A DNA stretch of 16,439 bases from Paracoccaceae bacterium (GTDB lineage Bacteria > Pseudomonadota > Alphaproteobacteria > Rhodobacterales > Rhodobacteraceae), in contig WFQA01000120.1 in assembly GCA_015487255.1 (NCBI GenBank), positions 1 to 16,439 of the forward strand, read 5' to 3'. Every line of letters begins with the position of its first letter. Position 1 is the first letter of the stretch. Positions 1-6,464 of this stretch are shown one piece after another. Below the pieces are notes generated by a model, which saw only the letters and a program-made list of their open reading frames with translations, did no database searches and was not told the origin of the DNA. The translations under genes were made by a program, and so were the position numbers.

Positions 1-2181
1 GCCCTTGGCCGCGCCGCGATTCCTTTTGCCTTTTTTACCGGCAGGCAGGGCTTTGCCATCCACTTCCAGCAGCTCAAACAGCAAGCCGCCGGTCAGCGGG
101 TCGGCCTCTTCCAGTTTCACCTTGGCGCGCAACCCCGCCCGCAGTACCTTGCCGGAATGCTCGCCGGTGAGGGTGCGGCTATCCTCGTCATAGATAAAAT
201 ATTCCTGCCCAAGGCGCGAGACCGGAATTAGCCCGTCTGCCCCCGTTTCATCAAGCTTCACAAAAATGCCAAACCGCACCACCCCGCTGACCACACCCGC
301 AAAGGCGCTGCCAACCTGCTCGGACAGAAAGGCGGAAAGATAGCGATCCGTGGTGTCGCGCTCGGCCAGCATCGAGCGGCGCTCGGTTTGCGAGATATGC
401 TCGGATATCGCCTCAAGGTTCTCGGCCTCCTCCGCAGTCAGCCCGTCTTCCCCCCAGCCATGCGCCGCAATCAGGGCGCGATGCACAATCAGGTCGGCAT
501 AGCGGCGGATGGGCGAGGTGAAATGGGCGTAACGTTGCAAGTGAAGCCCAAAATGCCCAAGGTTTTTCGGGCCGTAATAGGCCTGAGTCATCGAGCGCAG
601 CACGATCATGTTGATCAGCTCCGCATGCTCACCCCCTGCCGCCTGATCAAGCAAGCGGTTGAGCTGCGCGGTGGTCAGCCGCTGGCCCTTGGCCAGCACC
701 ATGCCAACCGATTGCACGGTCTCGTGCAGGGCCTGCATTTTGTCGGGGTTTGGCTCTTCATGCACGCGGTAAATGAAATCCGCCTTGGCTTTTTCCAGCG
801 TTTCAGCGGCGCAGACATTGGCCATGACCATAAACTCTTCCACCAGCTTATGGGCGTCAAACCGCTCGCGAAACGCCACCGAGGTCACCACGCCTTCATC
901 CGACAGCACAATCTGCCGCTCGGGCAGATCAAGATGCAGCGGCTGGCGCTTTTCGCGCGCCTTTTTGGCGGCCCCGTAAGCGGCCCAAAGCGGCTTGAGC
1001 GCGGTTTCCAGAATTGGCGCGGTGATCTCATCGGGCGCGCCATCAATCGCTGCCTGCGCCTGGTGGTAGGAAAGCGCCGCCGGAGATTTCATCAACCCGC
1101 GCGTGAACCGGTGGGACTTCCTGCCCCCGTTTTTATCAAGCTTGATGCAGAGCGCCACACAGGGCCGCTCAACCCCGGCATGCAGCGAGCACAGATCGCC
1201 CGAGAGCGCCTCGGGCAGCATCGGCACCACACGATCCGGAAAATAGGTCGAGTTGCCGCGCTTTTTCGCCTCGATATCAAGCTGCGAGCCGGGGCGGACA
1301 TAATGCGCCACATCGGCAATCGCCACCCAGACGATATGCCCGTCACCATCCGGGTCGGGCATGGCGCAAATCGCATCGTCCCGGTCGCGGGCGTCTGCCG
1401 GGTCAATGGTGAAGAGCGGCAGGTGGCGCAGGTCTTCGCGCTGGTCCGGCACCACCGGCCTGGCGCTTTCGGCTTCGGCTTCAACCGCTTCGGGGAAACG
1501 GTCCGGTATGCCGTGTTCGTGGATGGCGATCAGCGAGATCGCTTTTGGGGCCAAAGCGTCTCCGATGCGGGCAATAATGCGCGCCCGCCCAAGGCCCCGC
1601 GCTCGCCCGCCGGTGTTCTCGGCCTCGACCAGCTCGCCATCACGCGCGCCGCCCCGGCCCTCGGGCGGGACCAGCCACTCGCGGTCCGATTTTTTATCCA
1701 CCGGCACGATCCGCCCGCCAAAATCCTGTGCCTTATAAATGCCGATAATCTTCTCCGCCCCGCGCCCGATGCGGCGGATCAGCCGGGCTTCATAAGGCAC
1801 GGCCTCCTCGCCGGTCCCGCTGATCCGGCACAGGATGCGATCGCCGATTTCCAGCGCCGGGTCACCCTTTTTAGGCACAAAAAGTACGGCCGGAGCCTTG
1901 CCCTCGCCCTTCCAGTTCAGCGGCTCGGCAAACAGGTCTCCGTCTTTATCCTGGGCTGTGATATGCAGCAGCTCCACCGGGGCGAGGCTGTTTTTATCGC
2001 GGTAGGTCTTGCGGTCTTTGCTCAGGTGCCCCTCGGCGTAAAGCTCGCGCAACAGCCGTTTCAGCTCAACCCGCGCTTGGCCTTTTATGCCAAAGGCCCG
2101 GGCGATCTCGCGCTTGCCGCTCTGGGCGGGGTTATCTTTGATCCAATCAAGGATTTCGGCTTTGCTGGGAAAATGCTGCAT
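1..2181 (-). CDS. rnr: Ribonuclease R (3'-truncated by window edge)
   Basis: This is a processive 3'-5' exoribonuclease of the RNB (RNase II) family that degrades structured RNA, including rRNA and mRNA fragments. 727 codons are visible without a stop. The translation begins MQHFPSKAEILDWI, a winged-helix-like N-terminus (about residues 1-65). OB-fold/cold-shock-like segments follow, then the RNB core with TIDPADARDRDDA (residues 258-270), which holds the metal-binding aspartates D260, D266, D268 and D269. YFPDRVVPMLPEALS (about 313-327) and RRYADLIVHRAL are further family signatures. An S1 domain (VGSAFAGVVSGVVRFGIFV) lies near the end, and the visible C-terminus turns Lys/Arg/Gly-rich (AGKKGKRNRG), as in other RNase R tails. 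I chose the ATG at 2181; it has no clear Shine-Dalgarno. An in-frame ATG at 2229 would add 16 residues, which look less native. It is divergent from the cold-shock gene, which fits the known cold induction of RNase R in other bacteria. Confidence 0.95.
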   Translation of the reverse strand, partial: MQHFPSKAEILDWIKDNPAQSGKREIARAFGIKGQARVELKRLLRELYAEGHLSKDRKTYRDKNSLAPVELLHITAQDKDGDLFAEPLNWKGEGKAPAVLFVPKKGDPALEIGDRILCRISGTGEEAVPYEARLIRRIGRGAEKIIGIYKAQDFGGRIVPVDKKSDREWLVPPEGRGGARDGELVEAENTGGRARGLGRARIIARIGDALAPKAISLIAIHEHGIPDRFPEAVEAEAESARPVVPDQREDLRHLPLFTIDPADARDRDDAICAMPDPDGDGHIVWVAIADVAHYVRPGSQLDIEAKKRGNSTYFPDRVVPMLPEALSGDLCSLHAGVERPCVALCIKLDKNGGRKSHRFTRGLMKSPAALSYHQAQAAIDGAPDEITAPILETALKPLWAAYGAAKKAREKRQPLHLDLPERQIVLSDEGVVTSVAFRERFDAHKLVEEFMVMANVCAAETLEKAKADFIYRVHEEPNPDKMQALHETVQSVGMVLAKGQRLTTAQLNRLLDQAAGGEHAELINMIVLRSMTQAYYGPKNLGHFGLHLQRYAHFTSPIRRYADLIVHRALIAAHGWGEDGLTAEEAENLEAISEHISQTERRSMLAERDTTDRYLSAFLSEQVGSAFAGVVSGVVRFGIFVKLDETGADGLIPVSRLGQEYFIYDEDSRTLTGEHSGKVLRAGLRAKVKLEEADPLTGGLLFELLEVDGKALPAGKKGKRNRGAAKG

Positions 2182-2469
2182 GTGGTTGCTTAGCGTGGAA
2201 ACCCAAAAGGGGCAACCCGGGGAACTCATCGGGGGTATTGATGCTTAAAATCCCGCAGATAAGGGCAAAAGCCTACTAAAATGGCCGCATTATCGTAATA
2301 AATCAATTTAACACTTGAAACTATGCCACTATTATACCAAATGGGCATGGTGAAGTATTCTTTCGCTGAAATTTTCGACTCCTTAAGCAGATCGTCGATT
2401 TCCAATTTAAGATCGCACTGCACCAAGGCCATAGCATTTTGCGCGTGGCAATTATTAGGAGATAAACGG
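2182..2469. promoter_or_regulatory. AT-rich divergent rnr / csp intergenic region with long csp leader
   Basis: This 288-base gap is distinctly AT-richer than its neighbours and must hold the start signals for rnr (minus) and the cold-shock gene (plus). I see no confident -35/-10 pair. The part before the csp start (about 2330-2469) could be a long structured 5' leader, as is typical of cspA-type mRNAs. It contains TCGAC (2375-2379) facing GTCGA (2394-2398), and CTCCTTAA (2379-2386), which could pair with the ribosome-binding site TTAGGAG (2455-2461) with one bulged base. Short open frames here look like noise. Confidence 0.4.
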
Positions 2470-2676
2470 ATGGCTAACGGCACCGTAAAATGGTTTAACC
2501 CAACTAAAGGCTTCGGCTTCATTCAACCGGACGATGGCGGCAGAGACGTGTTTGTCCACATTTCTGCTGTTGAGCAGGCTGGCCTGGCTGGCCTGGACGA
2601 CAACCAAAAAGTAACTTTCGAGTTGGAAGCAGGCCGCAATGGCAAAGAATCCGCGACTGCCCTTAAACTGGTATAA
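2470..2676 (+). CDS. Cold-shock domain protein (CspA family, 68 aa)
   Basis: This is a single cold-shock domain of 68 residues, the standard size for CspA-type RNA/ssDNA chaperones. These bind single-stranded nucleic acid and melt secondary structure in the cytoplasm. The start MANGTVKWFNPTKGFGFI carries RNP1 (KGFGFI), and DVFVHIS is RNP2; the protein closes with SATALKLV, also typical. The ATG at 2470 is preceded by AGGAGA (2457-2462) at seven bases. A longer in-frame reading from 2323 adds residues unlike any cold-shock protein, so it was dropped. The gene stands alone, with a strong intrinsic terminator 44 bases after the stop. The long AT-rich leader suggests post-transcriptional control, but cold induction itself cannot be read from sequence. 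Several paralogues usually exist per alphaproteobacterial genome, so I give no numbered symbol. Confidence 0.96.
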   Translation: MANGTVKWFNPTKGFGFIQPDDGGRDVFVHISAVEQAGLAGLDDNQKVTFELEAGRNGKESATALKLV

Positions 2677-2684
2677 GCTGATTT

Positions 2685-2702
2685 TGACAAGAAATCTTGT
2701 CA
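2685..2702. repeat. 18-base inverted repeat just after csp
   Basis: TGACAAGA and TCTTGTCA flank a two-base AA centre, nine bases after the csp stop codon. The arms are perfect. No T-run follows on either strand, so it is not a canonical terminator. It could be a 3'-UTR stem-loop protecting the mRNA end, or a dyad protein-binding site. The true terminator lies 18 bases further on. Confidence 0.6.
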
Positions 2703-2719
2703 CGTAAAATTGTTGATTT

Positions 2720-2754
2720 GGCGGTTTGGACAATGTTCAGGCCGCCTCTTTTTT
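2720..2754 (+). terminator. Intrinsic terminator of the cold-shock gene
   Basis: GGCGGTTTGGAC (2720-2731) pairs with GTTCAGGCCGCC (2735-2746) over a three-base AAT loop. This gives a 12-bp stem with three wobble pairs, followed directly by TCTTTTTT (2747-2754). It is a textbook Rho-independent terminator on the plus strand, placed 44 bases after the csp stop. Confidence 0.85.
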
Positions 2755-2773
2755 GACGGCATCATAAAATTAA

Positions 2774-2811
2774 CCCCAAGGTCGCTCCGCGAATCGGGAG
2801 TGCCCTTGGGG
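2774..2811 (-). terminator. GC-rich hairpin, possible terminator of the DUF2158 gene
   Basis: CCCCAAGG (2774-2781) is complementary to CCTTGGGG (2804-2811). Inside it, CTCC and GGAG form a second helix after a symmetric 3x3 internal loop, with loop GCGAATCG. Read on the minus strand, the stem is followed by TTAATTTTAT, a poor but usable U-rich tract, about 97 bases past the DUF2158 stop. It could instead be part of a small RNA or a 3'-UTR element. No open frame covers it. Confidence 0.4.
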
Positions 2812-2855
2812 CGCAAGCCATCTGATACAATACGCCACGGGGGCGCGGCCATGTT

Positions 2856-2890
2856 CGCCAAATTCTAGGTTTGGCGATGCATTGCAATGC
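2856..2890. repeat. Hairpin plus adjacent 12-bp perfect palindrome
   Basis: CGCCAAA (2856-2862) and TTTGGCG (2870-2876) form a perfect 7-bp inverted repeat with loop TTCTAGG. Two bases later GCATTGCAATGC (2879-2890) is a perfect palindrome. Neither is followed by a T-run. They lie 18-52 bases beyond the DUF2158 stop codon, in non-coding sequence, and may be 3'-UTR structure or protein-binding dyads. Confidence 0.55.
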
Positions 2891-2907
2891 GCTATGGCCG
2901 CCAAGCT

Positions 2908-3309
2908 TTAGTCTTTGCGGAAGAATTTTTTCTCGCGCGGCTTGCCATCCCAGCCCGGCTTGCCCTTGGGTGCGCCACGATCACTACGATCGTCAAAGCG
3001 CTTGCCGCCACCTTCGCGATCGCCGCCATAAGGCTTGCCGCCGCCTTTATAACCGCCGCCATCCCGGTCTCCGCCGCCTTTATAGCCGCCACGATCACCG
3101 CCACCTTTGTAACCGCCACGATCACCGCCACGTGCGCCGCCCTCACGGACTTCCCATTTTTTGATCAGCAATACATTAAACGTATCGCGATGAATGGTGC
3201 CTTCATTGCACCAGACCGTCGAAACCTGATCACCCTCGACCTGTTCGATTGCCATGCGGGGCGAACCCGCTGTCAGGGCCACGATATCACCCGGTTTAAA
3301 CTCCGCCAT
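2908..3309 (-). CDS. DUF2158 (YodC-like) protein with Gly/Arg/Lys-rich repeat tail
   Basis: This is a 133-residue protein in two parts. Residues 3-50 (FKPGDIVALTAGSPRMAIEQ, then VSTVWCNEGTIHRDTFN) match the small DUF2158/YodC family: a beta-rich module of roughly 50-60 residues of unknown function. Residues 56-133 are low-complexity and very basic, with three GGYKGGG-type units (GGDRGGYKGG and variants, about 61-92) and a basic end, GKPREKKFFRKD. The ATG at 3309 follows a good GGAGAG site. The repeats are also visible in DNA as near-identical tandem units. Such RGG-like tails are common on RNA-binding proteins, for example DEAD-box helicase C-termini, so RNA binding is an inference. It stands alone, convergent to the cold-shock gene. 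The family name is a recognition from sequence; function is unknown. Confidence 0.85.
   Translation of the reverse strand: MAEFKPGDIVALTAGSPRMAIEQVEGDQVSTVWCNEGTIHRDTFNVLLIKKWEVREGGARGGDRGGYKGGGDRGGYKGGGDRDGGGYKGGGKPYGGDREGGGKRFDDRSDRGAPKGKPGWDGKPREKKFFRKD
3034..3135 (-). repeat. Tandem coding repeat in the DUF2158 gene tail
   Basis: About three degenerate units of 27-33 bases encode GGDRGGYKGG-like peptides. On the plus strand the recurring core is CCGCCTTTATAACCGCC, with the variants CCGCCTTTATAGCCGCC and CCACCTTTGTAACCGCC. Two copies continue into the same CACGATCACCGCC. The similarity at third codon positions suggests recent duplication by slippage, so copy number may vary between strains. 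Confidence 0.75.
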
Positions 3310-3355
3310 TTTCTCTCTCCATATACAACGCGCCGCAACGAATAAGCGGATGCCC

Positions 3356-3383
3356 TACATAGCCCTTTCCAGCCAGGTTACAA
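3356..3383 (-). promoter_or_regulatory. Tentative promoter of the DUF2158 gene
   Basis: On the minus strand TTGTAA (3378-3383) is followed after 16 bases by TATGTA (3356-3361), 47 bases before the start codon. The -10 match is only partial, and no other pair in this gap looks better. It abuts the inverted repeat at 3386-3421. Confidence 0.25.
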
Positions 3384-3385
3384 CA

Positions 3386-3421
3386 GCAAAAGCGGTTTGC
3401 GGTCATTTGAATCGCTTTTGC
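3386..3421. repeat. Inverted repeat related to the 7631-7735 element
   Basis: GCAAAAGCG (3386-3394) and CGCTTTTGC (3413-3421) are perfect 9-bp arms around an 18-base loop. The interior, with GGTTTGCGG then ATTTGAATCG (3405-3414), closely resembles the right arm of the long inverted repeat after trpF (GCGTTTTGCG then ATTTGAATCG on the minus strand). This suggests one dispersed intergenic repeat family. It sits upstream of the DUF2158 gene and could also serve as an operator or as the end of the RDD transcript. Confidence 0.6.
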
Positions 3422-3487
3422 CACCGGCGCGTGGTTTCACAATTGCACCGGGCAACAGGCGGCTCAACCGCAATTTAACAAACCACC

Positions 3488-4249
3488 CTATACATAGGAT
3501 CGCTCAACCAACGACCTGGCGATTCGGTCATAGGGCATGGCACCATTCCACCAAATCATCGGGGCCACCCACCAAAGGATATAGACAAAAGTGCTGAACC
3601 CTAAAAACCCCAATACCAGTGCGATGTTTTCACCGCTTTTCAGCAATGGTAACGTCTGCTCCAGCGTATATCCGGGCACCAGCAAGCCGATGCTAAACAA
3701 CACGATCACCGGGGCGAATTTGAGCGCCTCGCGGCTCAAAACCCGCATCAACCCAGGGCAATCTCCTTCGCTGGTAACCACCACTATCCGGGTCACCATT
3801 TTGCCAAAGGTCCGGCCGTTCCAGAGCCATGTCATCAGCACAATCCCGAAAAACACAACAACCGGTGCCAAGTATGAAACAGGAAAGACCGGCTCCACCC
3901 CCTCGCCTTGCCTGTCAATCGGCACGCTGATAGTCACAGCATTACTGGAGATATCGCCCGCAGTATTGGTCTGGTCGCTCACCAACAGGGTTGCCCCGGC
4001 ATAAAAACCGTTTTGGTATGAGGTGCACAGGCTGGCTGTTTCGGTCTCGACCCCCTGCGCCTTGAAAGAGGCCATCGCCTCGGGCAGCAATGGCACGGTT
4101 CTACAGTCCACCGTTTGATATACCCCGCCGCTGAGCCGCACCCGGTCCCCATCGGCAAATGGGACGACCAGGTAAAACGCCAACTGGCTCAGGATGATAA
4201 AATCGATCAGCACCGCGATAGCGCGCCGCCAGAAATGCCGTTGTTCCAC
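3488..4249 (-). CDS. RDD-family inner-membrane protein with large extra-membrane loop
   Basis: This is a 253-residue membrane protein. The N-terminus WRRAIAVLIDFIILSQ has the Arg-Asp pattern of the RDD domain, followed later by GRTFGKMVTRIVVV and YDRIARSLVER, which hold the remaining RDD-type charged residues. Likely membrane segments are about 10-30, 124-143, 178-194 and 208-234. Most RDD proteins have short loops, but here roughly 90 residues (31-120) separate the first two segments, with two cysteines (C49, C75) that could form a disulfide if the loop is periplasmic. The start is GTG at 4249, with AGGAGA (4257-4262) seven bases away. RDD proteins have been linked to transport or ion exchange, but no substrate can be named. 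It appears to have its own promoter and is not tightly joined to the barrel gene upstream. Confidence 0.82.
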   Translation of the reverse strand: MEQRHFWRRAIAVLIDFIILSQLAFYLVVPFADGDRVRLSGGVYQTVDCRTVPLLPEAMASFKAQGVETETASLCTSYQNGFYAGATLLVSDQTNTAGDISSNAVTISVPIDRQGEGVEPVFPVSYLAPVVVFFGIVLMTWLWNGRTFGKMVTRIVVVTSEGDCPGLMRVLSREALKFAPVIVLFSIGLLVPGYTLEQTLPLLKSGENIALVLGFLGFSTFVYILWWVAPMIWWNGAMPYDRIARSLVERSYV

Positions 4250-4288
4250 TGCCCTATCTCCTCTGAGCCTTTAATGGCTTCTTCAAAG

Positions 4289-4335
4289 CGTATATTGTCA
4301 GGCGCAGTTGATTCCAACAAGAGGAAACTCTCTTG
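4289..4335 (-). promoter_or_regulatory. Candidate promoter of the RDD gene with adjoining dyad
   Basis: On the minus strand TTGGAA (4312-4317) and TATACG (4289-4294) are 17 bases apart, a sigma-70-like pair about 40 bases before the GTG start. Directly upstream of the -35, CAAGAG (4318-4323) and CTCTTG (4330-4335) form a perfect 6-bp dyad with a six-base centre, positioned like an activator or repressor site. Confidence 0.4.
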
Positions 4336-4409
4336 CAATCCCTAAGCCGGATTTTAGCAAAACAGGGTAATGATTCTTAGCTTTCCATCGGGTCGCCACT
4401 CATTCGGAC

Positions 4410-4423
4410 CATGCATCTGCATG
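4410..4423. repeat. Short inverted repeat downstream of the barrel gene
   Basis: CATGCA-TC-TGCATG is a perfect 6+2+6 dyad about 30 bases past the barrel gene's stop. No T-run follows on the minus strand, so terminator function is unproven. The rest of 4336-4451 shows nothing I can name. Confidence 0.4.
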
Positions 4424-4451
4424 CCGCAAAATTCTCTTTCACTCTACTGCC

Positions 4452-5084
4452 TTAAAACTCGATAATATATGATACTTTGGCTGTGGTAGAGTTCCATATC
4501 GGGTTGGCGGTAGAGGGACTGCTAATGATGGTTTCCAGATTATCCCAAATCACCTCGGTTCTAATTTTGCCTGCACCCATCGCTGTTTGGGCGCCAATGC
4601 CATAGGTTATACCACCGACAGAAACCGGCGCCGTAATCCCGTTGCCAGCAATGGCTTGATCGCCGAAGAGAACAGCATAGCCCAGAGTACCAAACAGCTC
4701 ATATCCCTGAACTTCGGTTCCGATCATGGCGCGGGCCCGCACGGTGGCGGTCTGGCTGCACATATAAGGCCCAATGGCAAAGCCGTCCGCGCAGCTACGC
4801 CCGTTAAATCTTGCCGTCAATTCACCGCCAATATTGAAATCCGTGTCAATCTCTGCGCCATAGAACAGGCCCGGATTGCCAAATCGAACCCCGCCGGTTA
4901 CCCCCAGACCTGTCAGGTTCCCGTTATTTTCAGCTTCTAGCGGCGCGTCCGGCTCATGCTTTGATACTGCACCGCTGTAAGCCAATCCGCCGCCCAAATA
5001 GAACTTTGGCTCTGCCTGGGCTGCCGGTGCGAGCGTAACGGCCATCGCCAAAACATAAGCCCCACCAAAAATAAACTTACTCAT
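4452..5084 (-). CDS. Small outer-membrane beta-barrel (porin-like/Omp25-like) protein
   Basis: This is a 210-residue secreted protein. It opens with a signal peptide ending in PAAQA, with cleavage most likely before Glu25 (EPKFYLGGG). The mature part is Gly-rich with alternating hydrophobic strands such as FYLGGGLAYSGA, GLGVTGGVRFG, GLFYGAEIDTDF, QGYELFGTLGYAVLFG, ITYGIGAQTAMG and TTAKVSYIIEF. The last residue is Phe, the usual C-terminal outer-membrane sorting signal. Its size and strand count fit an eight-stranded barrel of the OmpA/Omp25-like superfamily. Two cysteines lie about 13 residues apart (SCADGFAIGPYMC) in what should be an external loop and may be disulfide-bonded. The ATG at 5084 has GGGGAT at six bases. 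Its role (adhesion, envelope stability or a narrow pore) cannot be told from sequence. Confidence 0.8.
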   Translation of the reverse strand: MSKFIFGGAYVLAMAVTLAPAAQAEPKFYLGGGLAYSGAVSKHEPDAPLEAENNGNLTGLGVTGGVRFGNPGLFYGAEIDTDFNIGGELTARFNGRSCADGFAIGPYMCSQTATVRARAMIGTEVQGYELFGTLGYAVLFGDQAIAGNGITAPVSVGGITYGIGAQTAMGAGKIRTEVIWDNLETIISSPSTANPIWNSTTAKVSYIIEF

Positions 5085-5117
5085 TGTTTTATCCCCACAA
5101 ATACAAAATACACGGTA

Positions 5118-5146
5118 AAAATATTACATACGCCTATAAAATGCAA
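5118..5146 (-). promoter_or_regulatory. Tentative promoter of the barrel gene
   Basis: On the minus strand TTGCAT (5141-5146) and TATTTT (5118-5123) are separated by 17 bases in an AT-rich stretch, 34 bases before the ATG at 5084. AT-richness makes chance matches likely. Confidence 0.35.
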
Positions 5147-5210
5147 CAATAGCACACATAAAGGGGGAAGATTAATCGCTTCTTTTCGCCCTGGGCAGAT
5201 TTGCGAAGAA

Positions 5211-6431
5211 TCAGATTTCCACCCCAAGATGCTCGGCCACCGAAAAAATATCCTTATCCCCGCGCCCGCTCAGGTTCACCACCATCAGGTGGTCTTTGGG
5301 CAGATCGGGCGCGATTTTGGCGGCGTAGGCTAGTGCGTGGGAGCTTTCAAGCGCCGGGATAATCCCCTCGGCGGCACATAAAAGCTGAAAGGCCGTCAGC
5401 GCCTCATCATCGGTTATCGACTTATACTCAACCCGGCCGATATCATGCAGCCATGAATGCTCGGGGCCAATTCCGGGATAATCCAGCCCGGCCGAAATCG
5501 AGTGGCCCTCCAGGATTTGGCCGTCATCATCCTGTAACAGATAGGTGCGGTTGCCGTGCAGCACGCCAGGGCGGCCACCGGAAATACTGGCGGCGTGTTC
5601 CATGCGCGCATCCACCCCGTGGCCGCCGGCCTCGACCCCGATGATCCGCACGGTTTCATCGTCCAGAAACGGGTGAAACAGCCCCATTGCGTTGGAGCCT
5701 CCGCCAATGCAGGCCACAAGGCTGTCAGGCAAGCGGCCCTCGGCTTCTTCCATTTGCCAGCGGGTTTCCTTGCCGATAATGGTCTGAAAATCCCGCACCA
5801 TCGCGGGGTAAGGGTGCGGGCCGGCCACGGTGCCGATACAGTAAAATGTTTCATCCACATTGGTCACCCAATCGCGCATGGCTTCGTTCATTGCGTCTTT
5901 CAACGTGCCGCGCCCCGAGGTCACCGCCACCACCTCCGCCCCCAGGAGCTTCATGCGGAACACATTGGGGGATTGCCGCTCTACATCGGTTTTGCCCATG
6001 AAAACCACGCATTTAAGGCCGAATTTGGCGCAAACCGTGGCGGTGGCCACCCCGTGCTGCCCGGCGCCGGTTTCGGCAATGATCCGGGTTTTTCCCATGC
6101 GCCGCGCCAGCAATATCTGCCCCAGCACGTTGTTGATTTTATGCGCACCGGTGTGGTTCAACTCATCCCGCTTCAGGTAAATCTTTGCGCCGCCAAGCTG
6201 CCCGGTCAGGCGCTCGGCATAATATAGCGGGCTGGGGCGGCCGACATAATGCTTCCAGAGGTCCGCCATCTCCGCCCAGAAGCCATCATCGGTTTTGGCC
6301 CGCTCATATTGCGCCTCCAGCTCCAAAATCAACGGCATCAGGGTTTCGGACACAAACCGCCCGCCATGGATGCCATAACGCCCCTGCTCGTCGGGGCCTT
6401 GCGTGTAGCTGTTGGGTGGTTGGCTGGCCAT
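5211..6431 (-). CDS. trpB: Tryptophan synthase beta chain
   Basis: TrpB is the PLP-dependent subunit that condenses indole with L-serine to give L-tryptophan. It is cytoplasmic and works as an alpha2beta2 complex with TrpA, which is not in this window. The protein has 406 residues, normal for the family. The PLP lysine is K98 in HTGAHKINN, the catalytic glutamate is E120 in AETGAGQHG, and the phosphate-binding loop is GGGSNAMG (243-250); the K-to-E spacing of 22 equals that of E. coli TrpB. I start at the ATG at 6431 (MASQPPNSYT), which has AAGGAG at six bases. An in-frame ATG at 6503 would add 24 residues and lacks such a site. It lies 75 bases after a WYL regulator gene on the same strand rather than next to trpF, so its transcription may depend on that gene or on a local promoter. 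Confidence 0.97.
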   Translation of the reverse strand: MASQPPNSYTQGPDEQGRYGIHGGRFVSETLMPLILELEAQYERAKTDDGFWAEMADLWKHYVGRPSPLYYAERLTGQLGGAKIYLKRDELNHTGAHKINNVLGQILLARRMGKTRIIAETGAGQHGVATATVCAKFGLKCVVFMGKTDVERQSPNVFRMKLLGAEVVAVTSGRGTLKDAMNEAMRDWVTNVDETFYCIGTVAGPHPYPAMVRDFQTIIGKETRWQMEEAEGRLPDSLVACIGGGSNAMGLFHPFLDDETVRIIGVEAGGHGVDARMEHAASISGGRPGVLHGNRTYLLQDDDGQILEGHSISAGLDYPGIGPEHSWLHDIGRVEYKSITDDEALTAFQLLCAAEGIIPALESSHALAYAAKIAPDLPKDHLMVVNLSGRGDKDIFSVAEHLGVEI

Positions 6432-6458
6432 GGTGTGCTCCTTATGAATAGCGCCACA

Positions 6459-6464
6459 TTTATA
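6459..6464 (-). promoter_or_regulatory. Possible local -10 element for trpB
   Basis: TATAAA lies on the minus strand 27 bases before the trpB start, within the 75-base gap after the WYL gene. The best -35 (TGACTT) is 19 bases upstream, longer than ideal. It is noted because trpB is separated from trpF here and needs some source of transcription. Confidence 0.25.

Noticed and set aside
388..2193. 601-codon open frame on the plus strand opposite rnr
   Set aside because: It lies entirely antisense to RNase R, which has full catalytic motifs in the other strand's frame. The reverse-strand protein is His/Arg/Gly/Leu-rich without any recognisable domain. High GC and codon bias commonly create such open antisense frames.
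3034..3135. Possible CRISPR-like tandem repeats
   Set aside because: The repeats are in frame, encode GGYKGGG units inside a supported gene, have no unique spacers and lack any cas gene nearby.
5556..6227. 223-codon plus-strand frame opposite trpB
   Set aside because: The sequence is the antisense of conserved TrpB codons, with no independent start signals or known domain.
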